Shown here one piece after another: positions 41,719 through 52,143 of a stretch of 64,000 bases of DNA. Source of the stretch: Lactarius indigo (Eukaryota > Basidiomycota > Agaricomycetes > Russulales > Russulaceae); assembly GCA_025766275.1 (NCBI GenBank), contig JAFKAC010000012.1, positions 620,001 to 684,000 on the forward strand, read 5' to 3'. A model generated the notes under the pieces. It was not told where the DNA came from, ran no database searches, and worked only from the letters and a program-made list of their open reading frames with translations. Position 1 is the stretch's first letter. Each line of letters opens with the position of its first letter. Made by a program: the position numbers and the translations under genes.

Positions 41719-42090
41719 TCGCTTACTGCTTCTCCAGTGGAGTGTTCTCACAGTTGGCCGTCAATTGGCCCCCAGTCGGCTCGTCAATTAAGTTCGCATG
41801 CGTCAATGTCACACTGATACTGTCTTCCCGCTGGTCTAACGACGTCCCAGCAATGGTCTATGGGGTTCCACATAATTTCCACCCAGCACAGATGGTCGAA
41901 ATTGAACTCAACAGGTCTGAACCTTGTAGGTCCGTTGAACTCTACAAAGTATCCTGTTTCGTCTCCTCAGTCTCTCCACCAGGCTGCTCCTAAGAATTGG
42001 GTTGGTATGTTGCGATCTCCTCTTCGTTCTAGATAATATGGACGGAAACTCGTCCACTGGTCACGGGTGTTGACAGTCACCACAATGAAT
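41719..42090 (-). pseudogene. Ty3-1 gag, 5' segment
   Basis: Starts just inside the primer-binding site with VTVNTRDQWTSFRPYYLERRGD, as in Ty3-4, and again without an ATG (ATT GTG GTG). Continues FVEFNGPTRFRPVEFN and WNPIDHCWDVV to GEAVS, where the solo LTR entered. TGA stops near 41968, 41787 and 41753. Confidence 0.85.
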
Positions 42091-42101
42091 ATCTTGGTCT
42101 T
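42091..42101 (-). promoter_or_regulatory. Ty3-1 self-type primer-binding site
   Basis: AAGACCAAGAT, 2 nt from the 5' LTR, complementary to 42305-42295 inside the LTR. Confidence 0.75.
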
Positions 42102-42103
42102 AA

Positions 42104-42557
42104 TGTAACGCCGTCACGACGTTAGCTCGGCTTGAGCTCGTAAGGAGGCGACTATGACTTAGCTAATCATGCCAAAGGCGTATGGCACGAAGGCAACATC
42201 TAGATGTTCAAAGACACTAGTATCTCGTCGGCACTCTGTTCAATAGAGGCGAGACTACACAAGAAGGCAAGAAGACAGGAAGTGACGATTGAAGAAGACC
42301 AAGATGGTGTATCTTGATCTCCCGCAGCTATCTTAAATACAAGAAGAGCAGGCTTTCAAGCGCTGCTATGAGTCACTGTAATGTAGTGTCCAATGTATTG
42401 CATAAGTACCGCAATCCTAATACTACTACTACCTATACTAGGATCGAGTCATCCTTCAACGCCTAACTCCATCGTAAACTCCGAGTCCGTGACTAATCTA
42501 CCTTACCGCCGTAGTCACAACCGGTACAGTAAGGGTCCGATATGCGTAACCGTAACA
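42104..42557 (-). repeat. Ty3-1 5' LTR
   Basis: 454 bp. TATA box TATTTAAG begins at 42339 on the minus strand, 34 nt before the predicted RNA start at 42305. Confidence 0.9.
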
Positions 42558-45500
42558 CCATCCCTGCCATCGACTCGCAAGCACTCTGGGATGCTGTCCC
42601 ATCAATCACTGACACGGACTTGCCTGCAGAACCTGAAACAATTGTCGTATGCGACACCACGCCCCAGGGTCACACCACACCTCGTGCCCGCTCTAGAACT
42701 GCATCCAACGCCTTGGCATGGACACATGTTACCGAGGAGACCATATCGGACACAGGTTTTTTGGACCAGGCAGCCCAATGCATGTCTGATCAGAACTTGG
42801 CCATGCGGTTCTCAACAATCAATGATGCCATCAGGGCAGGCATGCTTCCATCGCCTTACCATACTAACGTACCCGCAGTCGATGACGTCAGCCTTCAACT
42901 CGGGGCTGACAAGTCCAACGAGCTCAATTCCCTAGCTGACCTCCTAGCTGAGGAACTTACACAAGCAGTTGGCCAGGCTGCTCTCGGCTGGGGAGGCTAT
43001 CGCATCACCAACCCATTGCCCTTTCGCAAAGACTCGGACCTACCCATCGCTACAGAGACCTTTCATGTGGCCGCGACCCTGGTGCTGACGGCACTAGACG
43101 CTGGCGCCACCAAGCGGGATGGCGAATTAATCTCGAAAATACTGACCCCCCACTCCTGGATGCGCCTCACATTGGGCGTCCTTAGTGCTATCATACGAGG
43201 GGCCCTTCGCTTGCTGGCCCCCTTGAAAAATAAGACAATGCCCCTCAACAACAACCCAGATGCATTTCCCATACATCAGGACCTCCTTCACCCAAAAAAC
43301 AAAGGAGGTGCCGTGATCCTGATGGCCAATCAACTAGCTGGCCTCTTTGGTACTGCAGGTAACCACCCAGAAAGTGCGATGCCAGACTCATACTTTGACC
43401 GAGTCGTCAATCTGGTATATGATAAACTTCCCCACCACGCTCAACTTAAGTCAGCTCCTAACCCACCTGCTCTGACAGAGCAGGAGGAGACTGTTCTGCG
43501 CAACCGAACCAAGGAGCAATTCCTTGCAGAATACCGCGAGGAGATCCGCACTGATGAAGTCGCTATGCAACAGATCAAGGACGCCGTCAAGGCCGAGATC
43601 TTTGCCAACTTGAACCAAGAAGCACTCACTAACCTAGATGAATGGTGTGAGGTGTATCACCGAGAGTTCGTTGACACGATGTACTCAGCCATGGACGTCC
43701 TGAACCCTGGTTTGGGAGACGTAGCACGCCTCAAAGGCAAGGCCAAATCTGACCCTCTCCCACCTACGGTGTCACAGGCTGTACGGGACGTGGAACCCAC
43801 CATTTGCGCGGAAGTCCAGGCCCACGTAACAGAATACAAAGCCCAGATAGATGCAGACATCCATAAGGGCATCATGGAAGACCCCGATTCTGCGTTCCTA
43901 AACCAAGACTACCGCCAGCAACTTGCTGATGATGTACTATGAGAATACAAGAACAACCTGGCAACTTCCCTCCAAGGGGAAAAGGAACTTCTGAAGGAAC
44001 AAATGGAGGTAATGGCAAGAGAAGAACGCCGAACCATCTGTGAACAGGCCATTGCTGACTGCGAAACTCACAAGGACACGGTATGCACATTGGTAAAGTA
44101 CTGGAAGACCCACTACCGCAACACTAGGGAACTTTCTTTCCTCCGCAAAGAGGCTAACCGCCTGGGCTTCACCCTGACCCCTATAGATGAAGGCACTAAG
44201 GTGCAAGAGCTGGAGGTGTTCAAGAAGTATGCCTTAGGTCCTCTCGTCGTGGATGGCTACAAGCTCTCGAGCTCCCCACCATCCCGGGCACCGACGCCTG
44301 CTCATGACCCTCATGACCCTCCTCACACTCCCCCACATCTCACAACCTCTTCACTCCCACATGACCCCAATGTTACTCCTACGCCAATCCGCGTTAAGCG
44401 CTTCCAAATGGACGAGTGCACTCCAATCGCCGCACCCCTGGCACTTTACCCCTCCGAGCCTGCTATGGCACTCATGGCCCCCTCAACCATTAATATCGAC
44501 GTTCCCCTTCCCCCTCCTACTCCAATGGAAGAGGATCTTGCATACGCGCTTGAAAATGCTGCGGAAATTGCTACTTGTAACAACCCAGGGCTTGAGGCGT
44601 CTGAGCACGTGCCACCGCGACCACTGGACCCCGCTCCCTCCACACCCCTCATCCCGGCTCACAATCACAGTGTGCCACTGCCTCTGGCAGATCCTGTCCC
44701 GGTCGTTTTGTTGCAGCCATCAGCAGTGCTCGCAGATATCCCTGTGCCACCCACGGCTGCATCCGGTGATCTTGCTGTGCTGATTGGACTCCTCAACTTG
44801 ACCATCGCTCATCTCACAACCAAGCTGGAGGACGGACTCAACATGCAGAACAAGCGTATCAAGTCTCTCTTTGCTTCACGAGACCTGCGAACCAAACCTG
44901 TGAGGCAACCTGCTAAAGTGAAGGAGGCGGTGGCAGCCCCTCCTTTGCCCAATACAGTGGCCTCTAGTTCCCATCCAATGGTTGAGACCCCAAGCCTTGC
45001 CTGGGTTGATGACCCTGGATCGGAACCCATCATCGAGCTTTCGACGCCCGGTACCTGCGCGGACCCCGCAGCCCCGCCTATCGTCGTGAGAGAATCCTTT
45101 CAACCCCCACCAGACAAGCATGTCCCCCTTGCGGTCAACTCTTGTGGCAAGCCTACAGCATCTGCGATCATGCCTACCTCGTGGGCTGGGGTTGCACCCA
45201 ACAAGTGGCACACCAACAAGCTCGGAACTCCTCACAAAGCAGAACTACGACACAGGGCACTGGACACATGCCATCGGGCAAGTCCAGGCCCGAAACAGTC
45301 CAACGCAGGAATGCATCTGCAAACACCGAAGTCACAGTCATCCGGAAACATGGGGTCAAGGACCCAGTACTTGAGTTACAACTTTTCAAATGTGCACCAT
45401 CCTCCTTTGTTGCTGAAGCATGTGTGGAAGTAGAACAAATTTCCGGGGGTTCACTTGTCCTCCTTTCCGGCAGATGGTCCACCAACGCCTCCACCCACAA

Positions 45501-46440
45501 CTTTGTCTACACCTTCCAAGGCGCAAACGTCCCCTTCACAAACATCTACCCGTTCCGAAACATCCTCATTGCCCCCCTCATGACCAGCTACCTTGTGCCC
45601 AATGATGGATGGATGTATGCGCAATTACACGGCGTCTCCACCAGAAACCCAGACCACACCATTTACACGAATGACCAGCTCCGCCTGGAACTCACTCGTA
45701 ACGTGCCTTTCAAAAATGCCATCTTTTGTGTCGCCCCACACTGGCAGGGCTCCATGAACTGGGTGGCGGAACAAGAGACATCTACTGTCTCTTTTGCCTA
45801 CGCTGACCACAACGGTGTGGTGTCTAACATGGCCTGTGCCAATGCCGTATACATGTTCAATGCGGAGGTCAAACTATTCATCACGGGGGACGCACCAACC
45901 ATCAACATGTGCAGACGCTGTCATGCCATTGGTCACGCCACTGACACCCCCACTTGCCCTCTTCCCCCTACCTCAGTACGCTGTGTGAAATGTGGTGGAT
46001 CCCACCACGTTGAAGATCACACTACCCACTGTCCACGCCCGCACGAGATCATCGGAGTATGCAATTGCGTATTCCCGTGCCTCAATTGCAAGGGAAAGCA
46101 CCCAACTCGGTCGCCTTGGTGTCCCATGAAGAAGGGGTTCGCCCCCCCTCCCATGGTACCCAAGCCCGGTCCGGCAGCCCCCGGTGTCTCCTCATCTTTG
46201 GCCAAACCCTCTGCCAAGGGTAAGGTCAAATCCATCAACGTGTCCCTGGCGGAAGGACTAGTCCCGACCCAACGGGAGGACATCCCCACGACTGCAGATG
46301 CGGAAGATGGCTTCACCACAGTCCAACACAAACGACGAGGACAGACTGGGAGCCAACGTAAGCGCTCGAAAGTACCCGCTCGGCCCCTAACCGCATCCTC
46401 AGCCCCCCCCCGCGGCACACACCGTGGCAGCCCAATTTAA
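42558..46440 (+). pseudogene. LINE (Tad-like) ORF1, gag-like protein with zinc knuckles, main segment
   Basis: Continues from 9210 across the Ty3 nest. Frame A runs from TIPAIDSQALWDAV to TGA 43940-43942, and beyond it to about 45270 (including PTSWAGVAPNKWHTNK). Frame B runs from about 45270 (NTEVTVIRKHGV, LVLLSGRWSTNAS, PLMTSYLVPNDGWMYAQL) to TAA 46438. Near the end are a Cys/His cluster (CRRCHAIGHATDTPTC, CVKCGGSHHVEDHTTHC, CNCVFPCLNCKGKHPTRSPWC) and a basic tail. This layout is that of ORF1 proteins of basidiomycete LINEs, which bind the element RNA. One TGA (expected Arg) and one frame change make it non-functional as read. Confidence 0.8.
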
Positions 46441-46864
46441 TAAGGACCAACCGCCGATTTCAGCGATCTCTGGCCCCCAGCCAAAATGTCCCAAGATCCC
46501 ACTCCCCTCAGTAGATGACATCTGCACCATTCATGTTAAACATGGTGCTGATCTCAAGCAATCACTTGCTAGCATCGAGCGCATCTGCCCTGCCAACCAA
46601 CCCAACTGCGATGCCAACCGCCGCCTCCTAGCGGAAGACTGGCATCTTGTCCCAGACGACAATCCAATGACCACCCTCCTTGAATCACTGGCCTTCCGCT
46701 TTGCGGTCAAGCACGGTCTCCCGCTCACCCAATCAGCCACTGAACGAGTACTCACTGAGGAACAGTCCGAGCCCATGACGCAGATTTGGGTCATTGTACT
46801 CGGCAGAGCCCACGTGACAATTTCACGAGTGCATCGGCAAAGCCCACGTGGGCCCATTGTGTGA
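46424..46864 (+). other. open frame after LINE ORF1, end of LINE-like sequence
   Basis: A 146-codon frame overlaps the ORF1 end by 17 nt (MAAQFNKDQPPISAIS...). I recognise no domain. Its position suggests the ORF1 tail or the start of ORF2, but no endonuclease motif is seen. From about 46780 the sequence changes character (TCGGCA and GGGCCC motifs of the KDZ region), so the frame probably runs across the LINE/KDZ junction. Confidence 0.35.
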
Positions 46865-46989
46865 CTTAAGCGCATATAGATGTATGGGCCCATGAATATG
46901 TATTCTGTATAGGCATCGTATGGGCCAACCAAACACATATAGGGAAACTGCACAAGGTCCATGTATAGGCCCAGGACAAATGGGGGGTA

Positions 46990-48350
46990 TCTGGCAATGA
47001 GCTTGTATTGGCCCAGAATTAAATTGCAATGTCATTGACAATATACACGTATGGGCCCATAGGACTGGCATTTGCTGCTGCCGATGCAATTGTAATGGCC
47101 CAGGGCAAGCAGGAAAGCTGCCGAACAAGAGCTTTGTGTAGGCCGACGATGTGCACATAAGACCAAGCTTGTGCTGTTGCCGATGATATTGTGATGGCCC
47201 ATAGCAGGTGGCGACAGCTGCCGAACATATATCTCGTGTGGGCCCATGACAGCCATGTGTATATTCTGCCAACTAACTTGTATTGGCCTACGATGGTCAC
47301 TTGTATATTCTGCCGATGAGCTCGCATTGGCCCAATTCAACCTATCATGTATCTGACAATATACATGTCTGGGCCCATAGGAAGGCATTTGTGCTACTGC
47401 CAATTAGCTCGTAATGGCCCACAGTAGGTAGCGACGGCTGCCGAGCATATATCTTGTGTGGGCCCATGGCAGCCATGCGCGTATTCTGCCAACTAGCTTG
47501 TATTGGCCTACGATGGCCACTTGTATATTCTGCTGATGAGCTCGCATTGGCCCAATTCAACCTATCATGCATCTGACAATATACATGTCTGGGCCCATAG
47601 GAAGGCATTTGTGCTACTGCCAATTAGCTCGTAATGGCCCACAGTAGGTAGCGACGGCTGCCGAACATATATCTTGTGTGGGCCCATGGCAGCCATGTGC
47701 GTATTCTGCCAACTAGCTTGTATTGGCCTACGATGGCCACTTGTATATTCTGCCGATGAGCTCGCATTGGCCCAATTCAACCTATCATGCATCTGACAAT
47801 ATACATGTCTGGGCCCATAGGAAGGCATTTGTGCTGCTGCCAATTAGCTTGTAATGGCCCGCAGTAGGTAGCGATGGCTGCCGAACATATATCTCGTGTG
47901 GGCCCATGGCAGCCATGCATGTATTCTGCCAACTAGCTTGTATTGGCCTACGATGGCCACTTGTATATTCTGCCGATGAGCTCGCATTGGCCCAATTCAA
48001 CCTATCATGTATCTGACAATATACATGTCTGGGCCCATAGGAAGGCATTTGTGCTACTGCCAATTAGCTCGTAATGGCCTGCAGTAGGTAGCGACGGCTG
48101 CCAAGCATATATCTTGTGTGGGCCCATGGCAGCCATGCGCGTATTCTGCCAACTAGCTTGTATTGGCCTACGATGGCCACTTGTATATTCTGCTGATGAG
48201 CTTGCATTGGCCCAATTCAACCTATCATGCATCTGACAATATACATGTCTGGGCCCATAGGAAGGCATTTGTGCTGCTGCCAATTAGCTTGTAATGGCCC
48301 ACAGTAGGTAGCGACGGCTGCCGAACATATATCTCGTGTGGGCCCATAAT
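46990..48350. repeat. 220-bp tandem satellite
   Basis: Five units in register (anchor GGGCCCATAG at 47371, 47591, 47811, 48031 and 48251), a few percent diverged, preceded by a longer, older unit with its anchor at 47053. Each unit carries several GGGCCCA/TGGCCC stretches and two CTGCCGA motifs. The array's open frames on the minus strand overlap themselves and are not treated as genes. Confidence 0.92.
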
Positions 48351-48420
48351 CAGCACGTATGATTGATGCTGATGAACCTGATTACACTCGCAATAGCTAC
48401 AGGGTCTACTTGAACTATAG

Positions 48421-49807
48421 TTATGGCATGAGATCATAGCTCTTTCCATCATACATGGTATTTAGAGTCTTCTGGCCGTCATGAAGCCGCACAATTTCCT
48501 GCCAAAGCATCTCAAGGACCCTCTCATGTGTCTCACATCTCGATTTCAGGTCCTCAATCATCTTGTCTTGCCCCTCGCATCTACTTTTCAGAGCCTGGAC
48601 CTCTTTTTCTAGGTCTCTGACGACACTATTGTTGTCTTCGCCTCGAACTGACAGTATGCATGATGAGTGTAAAACCAGATGTAAACTTCAGTGAACACAC
48701 ATGAGATTGCTGGCTCATTGCCTTCCTCCCTGCTTTCATCGGCATTCTCTTCTTGGGGCGAAGGCTTGTCCTTTATAAACACTGTCTTGGACTGCTTCCC
48801 CTCGTCCCTGACATTTGGCCCATCTCCCTTTGGCGGGTTTGTGTGCTTAGCCATCTTACCCTTGGCTTTATCTCGTAGCCTAGCTACCTTTGAACTACAG
48901 GTATTTGGAGTGTCGTGTAGAACCTGCAGGAATAATAGATCTTGGATCTTTGGGCCAGCTTTATGTTTCAATCCAATCACTTACATTTCCATTATCTTGT
49001 CTCTTTGGCATAGTACCGGTGATTGCTTTAGTACAGTCATCGGCAGCTTTCTGTTTTTCTGCCGATCTTGTGACAATTTCTTCGGCAGCAATTTTATTTC
49101 TCAGTGCATCTGTGGGATAAAATATGGGACTCACTCCGAAGACCGCCACCAGCAGCACACTGCTGCTTCTTCCCATTGCTAGGAATAGTGACTATTGAAT
49201 GGTCAACCTCTGTTGAATCATCTTGAGGTTCAGGTGCCATAGATTCCAGAACGGAAGCTGCCAACGGGATACTCATTGCTACATTGCTTACCATCGCCAA
49301 ACCTTCTTGAAGCTTAGGTACCATACATTCGCCACAGGAAGCTGCCGATGTAAGTAGAGACCCATGAACATCAGAGAACAGTACCGTACCATTTTGACCA
49401 GGTAGATGTATGTCCAGCGGTGGAAGATCTTTGGGTGAAGTATAATAGTTGCTACTTAACACCTTTGGATTATCCTCAGAGACAGCTCTCATGTTCAGGG
49501 AGGTTTCAGACTCGTTGAACATCAAAGCAAGGCTCAATAGGAGTGGGTGAACACGGGGAGGTGTGGGACTTCTTGTATTCGCATCAACAAAATAGTTCAT
49601 CGATTCTCTCTAGAAATATCTGAGCTTAGCTTGTAGAAGCAGATGGAAAGCACACTAGGATACCAAGCGTGCTCTCAATAAATTCTTCCACTTTATTTCA
49701 TCTTGGTGTGTGCATGTGCGGTATGCTTCTAGCCCATTTTTGAGCATAGCGGCATGGTGGTGAAGAGTTTGTTCATCTTTGGTTAGACCGAGCATGGATG
49801 TTGACAT
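48421..49807 (-). CDS. KDZ-region accessory gene 1, coiled-coil protein of unknown function
   Basis: Five exons fit: 49807-49664, 49609-49150, 49109-48985, 48923-48701 and 48647-48421. They sum to 1,179 nt, exactly 393 codons, and all introns are 40-62 nt with GT-AG ends, which supports a real gene. Start MSTSMLGLTKDEQTLHHHAA. The middle is Ser/Thr/Pro-rich and low in recognisable motifs. A Lys-rich stretch (KVARLRDKAKGKMAKH) could be a nuclear signal. The C terminus is a clear coiled coil with an internal repeat (ALKSRCEGQDKMIEDLKSRC). I recognise no family. It is transcribed in the same direction as the transposase. TCGGCAG motifs lie in exon 3 and near intron edges. Confidence 0.6.
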
Positions 49808-49914
49808 GGAATAGAGCTGGTAGTAGATCCAGGGGGAGGCAGTACAGAGCACATATGCAGGTCTGTAATCATGGCCCATGCAGATATATTGTCAACTGTC
49901 CTATCAGAGCGTTC

Positions 49915-50420
49915 GGGTTCTGTCGGCAGCTAGTGTGGGTATATAATACAGGCCATCACAGCATTTCTCCTAGCAGCGTCTGATTGGGCAGCTATGAGTT
50001 TATTGCATCACCGGGTAGGCTGCTACAAGCTTATCGGTAGCACCTGACTGGACCATTCCAAATATATCAAAAGTTGCTGATTGGGCCATGGCAAGCTTAT
50101 GGCCATTATCTGATTAGGCTGCTGTGAGCTTATCGGCGGCACCTGATTGGGCTATTGGGCTACCGCAAAGTTTATCGGCATCACCTAATTAGGCTGGTGC
50201 AAGTTTATCGGCAGCACCTGATTGGGCCATTGTAATTTTATCGGTAGCACTTGATTGGGCCACTGCAACTTGATCAGCAGCAACAGGTTTATGGGCAGCA
50301 ACTGATAGGCCACTGCGAGCTTATCGGCAGCACCTGATTGGGCCATTGTAAGTTTATCGGCAGAAACTTATTGGGTCACTGCGAGCTTATCGGCAGCACC
50401 TGATTGTGTCGCTGAAACAT
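49915..50420. repeat. about 44-bp minisatellite with TCGGCAGC core
   Basis: Roughly ten diverged units of the type GAGCTTATCGGCAGC followed by ACCTGATTGGGCCAYTG. The unit combines the TCGGCAG motif with the TGGGCC motif seen in the 220-bp satellite. Confidence 0.8.
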
Positions 50421-50433
50421 GCTTCCATCTACC

Positions 50434-50932
50434 ATGCAGGGAAACGATTCAGAGATACAAAAGCATGTCTCTGAGTTAGAGGAGAACAACTTTAAGGAGG
50501 CAGTGTGTGGATCAAAACTAATGCCTAACCAGGGCACTAAACCAATGCCTGTAGATGCACTCTGAATTCTGGACGGGTGTTTCATTCCTCAGTGAAACAG
50601 ATTCTGATGCAGGTCGACATCAGAGGGAAATGACAGGGTCCTCCAACGGAGGTTTTAGTGAGGTCCCAAAAAATGTGGTGCTCTTACAACCTGTGATTCA
50701 AAAGCTCATAGATAAGGTGATTTGGAATGTCATCTGATCTGCCGAAGCTAACACAACACAGGACCCTCCAAAGGGTGTTTCTGCGGAATGGCTTTCAAAA
50801 GCCAGATCTAATGCTGGCTTCCTGAAAAAGTGGAAGGTGATAAGGAAAGAAAAATTGGAAGACCTTTTGAGTGATTTGGAAAATGAGATGGTTTTGGTAG
50901 ATGTCTTAGCAGGGGGGGATGGAAAACTGTAG
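50434..50932 (+). CDS. KDZ-region accessory gene 2, small plus-strand protein
   Basis: Start MQGNDSEIQKHVSELEENN in a good context (ACCATGC). Exon ends are suggested at GTAGAT (after KPMP) with acceptor CATCAG, and at GTGATT (after QKLIDK) with acceptor CACAG, before DPPKGVSAEWLSKARSN; stop at 50930-50932. The product would be about 130 residues, with an amphipathic, charged C-terminal half (KWKVIRKEKLEDLLSDLENE). No family is recognised. It is the only gene here on the plus strand. The first intron is uncertain. Confidence 0.4.
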
Positions 50933-50967
50933 TTGATTTTCACAAAGACATAGAAATATAATTCTCA

Positions 50968-51645
50968 TTAACCCATGTTTTCTTCCAAACGAGAGGCCTC
51001 TCCCTCAAGACTCTCAAAACCATTGGAGATCGTATCGTAAAGGGAATTAACCTGGTTCTCAATTTCCTTGACCAGTTCCTGTGCTTCTTTGAATTTCCCT
51101 ACTATTCTAGCGCAAAGTTGCATGCTAGCTTCCTGCTACAGCACTGGTTAATTTGAGGATCAGTAAATGAAACGAGGTACATACCATCTCTAGAGCACGC
51201 AGCAACCCCACTACTACCTCCTCACGGACATCGAATGGTTCTTTCATTGTCTTCCCTTCAAATTTCCACCACTCTGTAAAATTAAATTGAGGAATGCCAG
51301 CTGCCTGGAACATTCCCTCTAGCTGCTGGTTTGCTTCGGGAGCCATATAGGACCCTGGGTTCCTAATGTCTGAAAACCCACGAAAGGCAATCCTGACCGA
51401 CTCTGGCACTTGAGGGGAGCTGCCACTAGACGACAGAAGGCCAATAATCCATACAGCAGCAAGCTAAGTCCAATTTCTGGTGAAAAGATATTCCTAGCAC
51501 ATTGAGTAATGCTTACCACTTCCTTGTGTAAGCTGCCGATATAGTTTTTGTCAATATCGGCAGGTTTGAGAAGGATAATGGATATTCTCTGGCCAATGTA
51601 GGCGAGTGCAGCGTCTAGTATGGAGGTGCCGATTTCAGTGGACAT
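50968..51645 (-). CDS. KDZ-region accessory gene 3, small coiled-coil protein
   Basis: Exon-like parts: 51645 to about 51515 (MSTEIGTSILDAALAYIGQR, KPADIDKNYIGSLHKEVV); about 51415-51183 (PESVRIAFRGFSDIRNPGS, AAGIPQFNFTEWWKFEGK, EVVVGLLRALEM, then donor GTATGT); and about 51135-50968 (ARIVGKFKEAQELVKEIENQ, stop TAA). The last junction is in phase. The first intron's ends could not be reconciled in phase, so the model is incomplete or the gene carries a shift. No known domain; the end looks like a helical coiled coil. Confidence 0.45.
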
Positions 51646-52143
51646 GGTATGCAGATGTGAATTGATGCACAAATGGAATGGAATCTCTATGCTTAAGAAG
51701 CTGCCTTCGGGAGCTGCCGATGAGTGCTGATGATCTTAAGTGAGTATACGCCCATGCTGCATCATGCACATGACTCCAAGACATCTCCATTTGAAGTTTC
51801 TGTTGCTTGTGTGAGGAAATGCCTGTGGCACATGCCTGTCACAAGCCCATATATCGGCAGCCCTCCCGCCAGCTATGTGCTAATAGAATGTCGTTAGCAG
51901 AGACCCTCCACCGGCAGCCCAAGCCACAAACACCTACCAGTGACTCATGGCTAGCTGCAGTGAAGCAAAACATCCAATCTGTTTCCCTTTATAGAGATAA
52001 CTCTGACTTTCCGTTGGAGACTATATAGCAGGCCTAATTGTAAATGAGGGAATGAAACAGATTTATTTCTAAAGGAATTGTAGTTTTAAGCTCCCACTGA
52101 CTACCGATAGCTAATCGGCAGCGCTATGCAAAAGTTATTAAAC
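51646..52143. other. spacer between KDZ transposase and accessory gene 3
   Basis: No convincing coding sequence. Contains TCGGCAG/CTGCCGA at 51714, 51854 and 52115. Must include the transposase 3' end and the promoter of the downstream gene. Confidence 0.4.

Larger units (their letters stand above)
9211..42557 (-). mobile_element. Ty3-1: Ty3/gypsy chromodomain retrotransposon, host of the nested insertions
   Basis: LTRs of 454 bp lie at 9211-9664 and 42104-42557. The element's own DNA is about 7.5 kb; the rest is a solo LTR (40540-41718), Ty3-3 (24146-39670) and Ty3-2 (11839-20796). Order on the minus strand is LTR, self-type primer-binding site, gag, protease, RT, RNase H, integrase, chromodomain, C-terminal module, polypurine tract, LTR. 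It belongs to the same family as Ty3-4. Flanks CCGCC (left) and CCATC (right) do not make a perfect target duplication; a 3-bp loss on the right would explain it. It is inactive: there are at least three TGA stops in pol, several in gag, and three insertions. Confidence 0.9.

Noticed and set aside
47345..48452. Five similar 75-92-residue minus-strand frames in the satellite
   Set aside because: They are 279-nt frames in 220-bp units and overlap themselves, so they arise from the repeat having few stops and are not a protein family.
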